IMG/VR virus record: IMGVR_UViG_3300029448_000035
Location: 1-59,204 of that record
Length of the DNA: 59,204 nt
Origin: a virus
Direction: 5' to 3' (one strand)
The translations under genes and the position numbers were made by a program. Position 1 is the first letter of the stretch. Every line of letters starts with the position of its first letter. Positions 55,069 to 59,204 of this stretch are shown here, one piece after another. The notes under the pieces are model-generated. The model made no database searches. It saw only the letters and a list, made by a program, of their open reading frames with translations, and had not been told where the DNA came from.

Positions 55069-55174
55069 TGTTCTTGTGCTTTTTCTTTCGTGTGTACTTG
55101 GACTTGTCTTTGTGTACTCGGTTAGCGGGTTGCTTGAAGTACTTGCCGTCAGGCAGGGTCTTGTTCAAACTCAT
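55055..55174 (-). CDS. Small basic protein (39 aa)
   Basis: MSLNKTLPDGKYFKQPANRV, then a Lys-rich HKDKSKYTRKKKHKN stretch. It overlaps the preceding gene's end by 26 nt and the next start by 14 nt, filling an otherwise empty 80-nt gap. Likely nucleic-acid binding if real. Confidence 0.5.
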   Translation of the reverse strand: MSLNKTLPDGKYFKQPANRVHKDKSKYTRKKKHKNNAEQ

Positions 55175-55451
55175 TGGGCAAGGTTCCGAAGGTTTCGTAG
55201 TTCAGGTGCGGGTTCCACTCCTTCATGTCCTCCACAATCTCGCGGGCTTTCATGAGTGAGTAGTCTCGCTTCTGCGTCTCCGTCCCTGTACGCTGTGGTG
55301 AGGGGAGACCGATGTACTTCAGCCAGCTACACCCTTCCTCGGTGTCGTACACGTCGATGCTGTACTTCTCTTCTCCGTTACGGATGGAGCGGGCGATTGA
55401 GTTGACGTAGCCTTCTACTGCGTCGAGGTATGCGATTAGTTTGCGATTCAT
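55149..55451 (-). CDS. Early hypothetical protein (100 aa)
   Basis: MNRKLIAYLDAVEGYVNSIA then EKYSIDVYDTEEGCSWLKYI and a helical, acidic C-terminus. The leader before its ATG reads AAACACTCACAGAC, the strongest version of the shared early leader. Function unknown. Confidence 0.65.
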   Translation of the reverse strand: MNRKLIAYLDAVEGYVNSIARSIRNGEEKYSIDVYDTEEGCSWLKYIGLPSPQRTGTETQKRDYSLMKAREIVEDMKEWNPHLNYETFGTLPNEFEQDPA

Positions 55452-55463
55452 GTCTGTGAGTGT

Positions 55464-55679
55464 TTAGAGTTTTTCTTCGTACATATCCATCAGGCCTTCC
55501 ATGATGTCCAGCAAGTCTTGGCGGGTGTAGTCCCACCAGTTGACGAACGGGTCCATCTCGTCAATCCAGTCCCGCATCATTCTCATGAAGCAGAGGTGGG
55601 TGTGGATGGCAACGTCTGGGTGAACCTTGTCTTTGTTCAGGTCGGCGATGTGCGCCTCGGTGGATGAGGGTTGATTCAT
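55464..55679 (-). CDS. Early hypothetical protein (71 aa)
   Basis: MNQPSSTEAHIADLNKDKVH then FMRMMRDWIDEMDPFVNWWD and DLLDIMEGLMDMYEEKL; helical, acidic, Trp/Met-rich. ATG 55679 is chosen over 55709 because the promoter box at 55,707-55,714 lies between them. First gene of its transcription unit. Confidence 0.68.
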   Translation of the reverse strand: MNQPSSTEAHIADLNKDKVHPDVAIHTHLCFMRMMRDWIDEMDPFVNWWDYTRQDLLDIMEGLMDMYEEKL

Positions 55680-55706
55680 GTGTTGTGAGGTTTGAATTAT
55701 CGTGGA

Positions 55707-55738
55707 CAAAGTTACAACGATTGTTCCTTATTTCCAAA
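55707..55738 (-). promoter_or_regulatory. Early minus-strand promoter, complete
   Basis: On the minus strand TTTG (55,735-55,738), 20-nt spacer, TAACTTTG (55,707-55,714), then TCCACG. This matches the full Bacteroidota consensus. ATG 55679 follows 27 nt downstream of the box. Confidence 0.82.
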
Positions 55739-55739
55739 T

Positions 55740-55985
55740 TTATTTTACCTCCTCTTTAGAGGAGAGTTCTTGTGCGTTCATGTTTGCTTGTGCGAGGATC
55801 CGCCCCATCGTCCACGTGTCGTAGTTTGGCTCCCTAATGCCCTCAAGCTGGGCGGCCACGGCGTACCAAGTCCGTGATTGAAGCGGGTCGGACACGTCCC
55901 TCCAGTTCTGGATGGACATGTCGATGAGTTGCTCGACCATGGCTTTGTGTGTGCGGTTCACGTCCGCTTCTGTGTACTTGTTCAT
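55740..55985 (-). CDS. Early hypothetical protein (81 aa)
   Basis: MNKYTEADVNRTHKAMVEQL, SRTWYAVAAQLEGIREPNYD and a C-terminal helix ending SSKEEVK. ATGA overlap with the upstream gene. A promoter for the next unit begins just after its stop. Function unknown. Confidence 0.65.
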   Translation of the reverse strand: MNKYTEADVNRTHKAMVEQLIDMSIQNWRDVSDPLQSRTWYAVAAQLEGIREPNYDTWTMGRILAQANMNAQELSSKEEVK

Positions 55986-56680
55986 AATGTTGTGATTCGG
56001 TTGTCGTTCGTGTAGACCATCTGCTTCATAGCTTGGATGGGGAGGTAGTGGGTGCAGGTGTCGTCGATGTCCACCATGACATCCTGCGGATACTCAAGGT
56101 CACGCACCACCTCAGCGAGGCAGTCGTAAGCGTAGATGAGGTTGGTGACGTAGCCGTTGCGGACGAGCGGGGTGTCTTTGTCGTCTCGCAACCGAGTCTT
56201 GATGCGCCCCACGTCGAGGGAGATAGTCTCCTCTGCCATGCGGATGGCGGTGGACTTGCGTGTGATGGTGAGGACCATGTCATCCATCTGGTCGTACACA
56301 ACCACGCCGTCACCGAGCATGACCCCGTCATACACCTGGATGAAGAGGGTGTGGGCAGACTCGAAGTCCACTTGCCCTGCAAGTTCAGGGGAGAAGTGGT
56401 CAGGTGCGAAGCAGACCCTGTGCCACCCGCCGTGCTTGCACTGGTCGTGGATGACTTTGATGTGCTTGATGTCGACACCAAGCTCGTCACACAGGCCAGA
56501 GTAGTACTCGTGTGTGCTGTGAATCCACTGGTCGATGTACTCCTCGACCATAGCCTTGGCGAGGCCAGGAGCCTTCACATCCTCGATGCGGCGGCAGGTG
56601 GTGTCTGAGTATCCCTCGTTCATGCCTCCGATGGAGTCGATGACGAAGTAGTGAGGGGCAATGCGTAGTGCAGTGTTCAT
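55982..56680 (-). CDS. Early hypothetical protein (232 aa)
   Basis: MNTALRIAPHYFVIDSIGGM, then HKVIHDQC-like Cys/His-containing segment (KHIKVIHDQCKHGGWHRVCF), beta strands (HTLFIQVYDGVMLGDGVVVY) and NGYVTNLIYAYDCLAEVVRD. The Cys/His residues near 85-98 could bind metal. Largest of the early small-gene group. Function unknown. Confidence 0.66.
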   Translation of the reverse strand: MNTALRIAPHYFVIDSIGGMNEGYSDTTCRRIEDVKAPGLAKAMVEEYIDQWIHSTHEYYSGLCDELGVDIKHIKVIHDQCKHGGWHRVCFAPDHFSPELAGQVDFESAHTLFIQVYDGVMLGDGVVVYDQMDDMVLTITRKSTAIRMAEETISLDVGRIKTRLRDDKDTPLVRNGYVTNLIYAYDCLAEVVRDLEYPQDVMVDIDDTCTHYLPIQAMKQMVYTNDNRITTL

Positions 56681-56720
56681 GAGTGTGAGTTTTGAATGTC
56701 GTTGGCTGAATTGCCGTGGA

Positions 56721-56752
56721 CAAAGTTAAGGCAAATGTTCCTATCTACCAAA
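56721..56752 (-). promoter_or_regulatory. Early minus-strand promoter, complete
   Basis: TTTG (56,749-56,752), 20-nt spacer, TAACTTTG (56,721-56,728), followed by TCCACGG. It shares with the 55,707 promoter the flanks AAAATAAATTTGG and TAACTTTGTCCACG. The box is 40 nt upstream of ATG 56680. Confidence 0.82.
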
Positions 56753-56775
56753 TTTATTTTCTAAGTGGCTGACTT

Positions 56776-57051
56776 TCAGCACTCTTTGCTTCTGACGAGC
56801 AGGTCGGTGAACCTGTCGTCCTCTCCGTCTGTACGCTCCAGCGCCCAGTCAAGGACAGCATCGAACCCGTAAATGGTCTCGTTGGGGCGGCGATTCCGCT
56901 CAAGGTCCTTTTCACGCACCCACCGCTGTACACGGATGGGGCGACCAAGGTCCATGGCGTGGTCGAGGTGGTCCGCAAGGTCGTCGAGGATGTTGCCATC
57001 GTTGCGCTGATAGATGTCGCCGTTGGCGGCGTGGATGAGATACGTCTGCAT
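56776..57051 (-). CDS. Early hypothetical protein (91 aa)
   Basis: MQTYLIHAANGDIYQRNDGN then ILDDLADHLDHAMDLGRPIR and a C-terminal acidic region. The first 15 residues look like a beta hairpin, followed by helices. The start shares bases with the upstream stop (TAATG). Function unknown. Confidence 0.64.
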   Translation of the reverse strand: MQTYLIHAANGDIYQRNDGNILDDLADHLDHAMDLGRPIRVQRWVREKDLERNRRPNETIYGFDAVLDWALERTDGEDDRFTDLLVRSKEC

Positions 57052-57206
57052 TAGTCCGTGTACTTGAGGGTGATACCGACAGCCTCGCTCAGCACCTTGC
57101 CGAGCGGATTACCCATCTTCTCGATGGTGTCGATGGGGGTGGCGATGAAGAACATCTCCGCCAACATGAGTGCCTGTTGCACCTTTTGGATTTCGTCTTG
57201 CGTCAT
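57051..57206 (-). CDS. Early small protein (51 aa)
   Basis: MTQDEIQKVQQALMLAEMFF and IATPIDTIEKMGNPLGKVLS. Helical with a hydrophobic stretch that is too short and polar to be a sure membrane segment. ATG 57206 chosen; the frame further upstream is Thr-rich translation of the neighbour's 3' end. Function unknown. Confidence 0.55.
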   Translation of the reverse strand: MTQDEIQKVQQALMLAEMFFIATPIDTIEKMGNPLGKVLSEAVGITLKYTD

Positions 57207-57213
57207 GTCTGTA

Positions 57214-57432
57214 TTATTCGTCGTTGAAGTGGTAGTTGTACATCTCGTCAATCTGTGCGTCTGTGTCACCACTGAGTGACTCTTCGATGGATTCGTAGAC
57301 GTAGTGGTACATGGCTTTCCAATCCATGCCTTCGATAACGCTTTCGATGTAGCGTTGAATTTTCTCTTCTCGTGTCATGCTTGTCTGTTTGGGCAGGACA
57401 GGGAATCCTGCGTGTGGGTTTGTGTCTGTCAT
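57214..57432 (-). CDS. Early small acidic protein (72 aa, or 54 from an inner start)
   Basis: MTDTNPHAGFPVLPKQTSMT, then REEKIQRYIESVIEGMDWKA and an acidic end EMYNYHFNDE. Two in-frame starts both carry an early-type leader: ATG 57432 after GACACAGAC, and ATG 57378 after CAAACAGACAAGC, which matches the leader at 58,398. Either or both may be used. Confidence 0.55.
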   Translation of the reverse strand: MTDTNPHAGFPVLPKQTSMTREEKIQRYIESVIEGMDWKAMYHYVYESIEESLSGDTDAQIDEMYNYHFNDE

Positions 57433-57439
57433 GTCTGTG

Positions 57440-57721
57440 TCAGTTGAAGCAGTATCCGCACTCGTTGCAGAAGGGGTGAACGTCCGTGTACTCTTGATAC
57501 TGGTCATCGAAGGTGACGTTGCCGCAGTCAGGGCAATCGACCTTGTACACGCACACAAGATCCGCGAACTCTGTAGTGCCTCGCCTGTCTGACTCGTCCT
57601 TGGGGAGGTACTCGTCGAGGGCCTTCATGACCTTGTCTACAGGGAGGCCTGTGTCAGGGTGGTAACCGAGGCGGCGGAGGATGCGGACCGCAAGGTCACG
57701 CTTGTAGTCTTCGTAGTTCAT
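57440..57721 (-). CDS. Zinc-ribbon early protein (93 aa)
   Basis: N-terminal helices (MNYEDYKRDLAVRILRRLGY) precede a C-terminal ribbon: VYKVDCPDCGNVTFDDQYQE and FCNECGYCFN, giving C-x-x-C pairs about 20 residues apart, enough for one zinc ion. It may bind nucleic acid or a host factor; early phage zinc-ribbon proteins often target transcription, but that is only analogy. Confidence 0.65.
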   Translation of the reverse strand: MNYEDYKRDLAVRILRRLGYHPDTGLPVDKVMKALDEYLPKDESDRRGTTEFADLVCVYKVDCPDCGNVTFDDQYQEYTDVHPFCNECGYCFN

Positions 57722-57724
57722 GTC

Positions 57725-57886
57725 TTAGAAGTGTTTGTGGATGAGGGTGTGCAGGAGGAGTTGGTTCTCAATCTTGGGAATGAGGAGGTCGGCCTTGAGC
57801 AGGTCCACCACTTCGTCGACCTCGACCACGAGGTTCGGGTCAACTTCGCACTCCGTGCAGATACCGAGGAAATCGTTCTTGGTCAT
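57725..57886 (-). CDS. Early small protein (53 aa)
   Basis: MTKNDFLGICTECEVDPNLV then VEVDEVVDLLKADLLIPKIE and a C-terminal helix ending IHKHF. It has a C-x-x-C near residue 10 and an acidic Val-rich middle. Leader ACAGACACACATG precedes it. It fills the gap between annotated neighbours with short spacers on both sides. Confidence 0.6.
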   Translation of the reverse strand: MTKNDFLGICTECEVDPNLVVEVDEVVDLLKADLLIPKIENQLLLHTLIHKHF

Positions 57887-57897
57887 GTGTGTCTGTA

Positions 57898-58398
57898 TTA
57901 GAGGGTGATTTCTTTGCTGTTCTCGATGCTGTAGATGGCCTTCTCTTCGCGCATCCTGCCGAGTGCCTTTGCCACGGAGAGGTCCTCCACGAGGGTGGTG
58001 ACATCGAAGACAATGTCCTCACCATCCACCCATGTGCCGACACACAGGGGGTGCTGGGGCATCCATCCGTGTTCGTAGGCGGCGTGCCAAGTCTGCTCGA
58101 AGAGCCGCTTGAACTCCTTAAACAGGACCTGTGGGTGCTTAGAGTCGAGGTAGCCCTCGGCGATGTCCTCCCGAAGCTCCACCATGGACAGGCGAGCCTC
58201 AGGGACACAGCCACCGACTGCGTGACCCCAACAGGGACGCCATGGGTCGGTTGGGAGGTCGTCGTAGTTGAGGGTCCCAGACTTGAACGTGTAGCGTGGG
58301 TGTCCAGGGGTGAGCAGAATGGTGTCTCCGCCGTCAGCGAGGGTGCGACCGAAGGATTCGGCGATGAGTTGGAAGTGGGGGTATTCGTAGGTCTTCAT
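57898..58398 (-). CDS. Early hypothetical protein (166 aa)
   Basis: MKTYEYPHFQLIAESFGRTL, ADGGDTILLTPGHPRYTFKS, then helices and strands ending SIENSKEITL. N-terminal resemblance to the 54,463 protein (AES[FL]GR followed by a beta strand). Ends before a new leader. Function unknown. Confidence 0.65.
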   Translation of the reverse strand: MKTYEYPHFQLIAESFGRTLADGGDTILLTPGHPRYTFKSGTLNYDDLPTDPWRPCWGHAVGGCVPEARLSMVELREDIAEGYLDSKHPQVLFKEFKRLFEQTWHAAYEHGWMPQHPLCVGTWVDGEDIVFDVTTLVEDLSVAKALGRMREEKAIYSIENSKEITL

Positions 58399-58601
58399 GC
58401 TTGTGTGTTTGCGAGGTTGGTGAAGTAGAGGTCGTAGCTCTGTGCGAGGTACTCTACCTCGTTTTCGTGGATGCGGAACACGATGTCATCTACGTCTGTG
58501 GAGATGTACACCATGTCGTCGTTGATTCCTGCGATTTCTGCTTCGGTCATTCCGCAAGCAATGTCGTTGACGTAGGCAACTGCCTTTTCGTACTTCGTCA
58601 T
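58395..58601 (-). CDS. Early small protein (68 aa)
   Basis: MTKYEKAVAYVNDIACGMTE then AEIAGINDDMVYISTDVDDI and VFRIHENEVEYLAQSYDLYF. A helix, a beta hairpin and a helix. ATG 58601 follows the AAACACTCACAGAC leader; the longer frame from 58,655 is rejected. ATGA overlap with the next gene. Confidence 0.65.
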   Translation of the reverse strand: MTKYEKAVAYVNDIACGMTEAEIAGINDDMVYISTDVDDIVFRIHENEVEYLAQSYDLYFTNLANTQA

Positions 58602-58630
58602 GTCTGTGAGTGTTTGAATGTGTGTGTCTG

Positions 58631-58831
58631 TCAGAGCATCATTGAGACGCTCCACGCATTGATGAAGTCGGGGATGTCGTCGAAGGAGAGGGCGTACACC
58701 TCCCCATCCTCCTTGAAGGTGACGAAGTTGTCATAGGTTGACATGTACTCCATGTGTGGACCCGTCACTGACGTGTCGATGACGTGGATGAGGCTCTTGA
58801 GTTGGGTGATGAGGTTCTCCATGTGTGTCAT
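58631..58831 (-). CDS. Early small protein (66 aa)
   Basis: MTHMENLITQLKSLIHVIDT, then YDNFVTFKEDGEVYALSFDD and FINAWSVSMML. Same helix/hairpin/helix style as the 58,395 and 53,941 proteins. It follows an AAACACTCACACCAC leader and the 58,881 promoter; ATG 58822 is an alternative start. Confidence 0.62.
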   Translation of the reverse strand: MTHMENLITQLKSLIHVIDTSVTGPHMEYMSTYDNFVTFKEDGEVYALSFDDIPDFINAWSVSMML

Positions 58832-58880
58832 GTGGTGTGAGTGTTTGAATGTTCGATTGAGGTGGTGTCGAATCGGACCG

Positions 58881-58913
58881 CTAAGTTAAGCACATCGAAT
58901 CCACATTTCCAAA
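58881..58913 (-). promoter_or_regulatory. Early minus-strand promoter, -7 box variant
   Basis: TTTG (58,910-58,913), 21-nt spacer, TAACTTAG (58,881-58,888), one mismatch from TAnnTTTG. Flanks (GATTTGGAAAT) resemble the two other early promoters, so it is the third member of that set. Confidence 0.65.
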
Positions 58914-58922
58914 TCTAATTTC

Positions 58923-59099
58923 TTACCCTTTAGGGTAGATTGCTTCGAAGGCCTCTTGCTGGCGGGCCATCTGTGCCACTTCCGTGTTTGTGTACATCAC
59001 GCAATCGCCACACGATAGGCGGAACACGGAGGCGCCGTGGGAGGTGAACAGGGGTTCTGCGTTGAGGTAGGCCGCCGCCTTCAGAGTGTCAATCATCAT
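58923..59099 (-). CDS. Early small protein (58-59 aa)
   Basis: MMIDTLKAAAYLNAEPLFTS then HGASVFRLSCGDCVMYTNTE and a C-terminal helix ending IYPKG. Double ATG start, as in the 1-175 gene. A Cys pair (C-G-D-C) lies in a beta hairpin. It lies downstream of the right-hand copy of the 76-bp repeat, where the 1-175 gene lies in the left-hand arrangement. Function unknown. Confidence 0.62.
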   Translation of the reverse strand: MMIDTLKAAAYLNAEPLFTSHGASVFRLSCGDCVMYTNTEVAQMARQQEAFEAIYPKG

Positions 59100-59128
59100 G
59101 TGTGGTCGATCTTGTGTGTGTGTGTGTC

Positions 59129-59204
59129 TCAGAGGCAATCGTCCATGGAGATTTCGTCAGCAGGACAGCCGTAGCCATCCTGAAGGGCGGCCCAGCGGAC
59201 AGCG
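59129..59204. repeat. 76-bp exact repeat, right copy
   Basis: Identical to 201-276; contains the stop codon and last 24 codons of a copy of the 201-824 gene, cut by the window end. See the left copy. Confidence 0.9.

Overview
The window looks like an almost complete genome, about 59 kb, of a lytic, short-tailed (podovirus-type) double-stranded DNA phage infecting a member of the Bacteroidota. The host call rests on promoters: at least eight plus-strand genes follow an exact or near-exact copy of the Bacteroidota -7 element (TAnnTTTG, here mostly TATATTTG), and early minus-strand genes follow TTTG-N20-21-TAACTTTG-type promoters. The structural genes read like those of crAss-like and Cellulophaga-type podoviruses: a ~700-residue large terminase, a ~830-residue portal with a Gln-rich tail, an acidic scaffold before an HK97-type capsid protein, a 'stabilization' protein of ~1500 residues, and a giant internal virion protein of 3185 residues. 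There is no sheath, tape measure, integrase or RNA polymerase that I can see. These family links come from remembered sequence patterns, not from searches.

Layout. 1-824 and 44,266-59,099 (all minus strand) form one early arm. It carries a string of very small genes (53.9-59.1 kb and 1-824), then a replication, recombination and nucleotide block: DnaA-like HTH protein, single-strand annealing-type protein, PD-(D/E)XK exonuclease, SSB-like protein, DUF3310 protein, primase-helicase fusion, T7 endonuclease I-like resolvase, a second PD-(D/E)XK nuclease and an adenosylcobalamin-type ribonucleotide reductase. About 825-1642 is non-coding and divergent, with palindromes, tandem repeats and a possible folded RNA; it is the likely control region and possible origin. 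1,643-44,161 is the plus-strand late arm: small basic proteins and an M15 endolysin, two glycosyltransferases, a tandem GroES-like co-chaperonin, two tRNAs, terminase, portal, collagen-like fibres, more small basic proteins, capsid, connector and ejection proteins, then a holin and a possible lipoprotein. One winged-helix regulator gene (5,542-5,961) lies antisense in the late arm. A GC-rich hairpin separates the two arms at 44.17 kb.

Genes are tightly coupled by ATGA, TAATG or GTGA overlaps, and many genes of 15-60 codons lie in the joints. Three tRNAs (Ile-UAU, Arg-UCU, Arg-CCU) match the heavy use of ATA, AGA and AGG in the late arm. The last 76 bases of the window repeat positions 201-276 exactly while the flanks differ, so the contig appears to close on itself through a variable site.

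The most notable signals are: a recurring Lys-Gly-Gly (YKKGG) module in several small late proteins; near-leaderless late promoters lacking a -33 box, set against complete early promoters; a structured element in the control region; a family of micro membrane proteins inside the recombination operon; and the tandem GroES protein.
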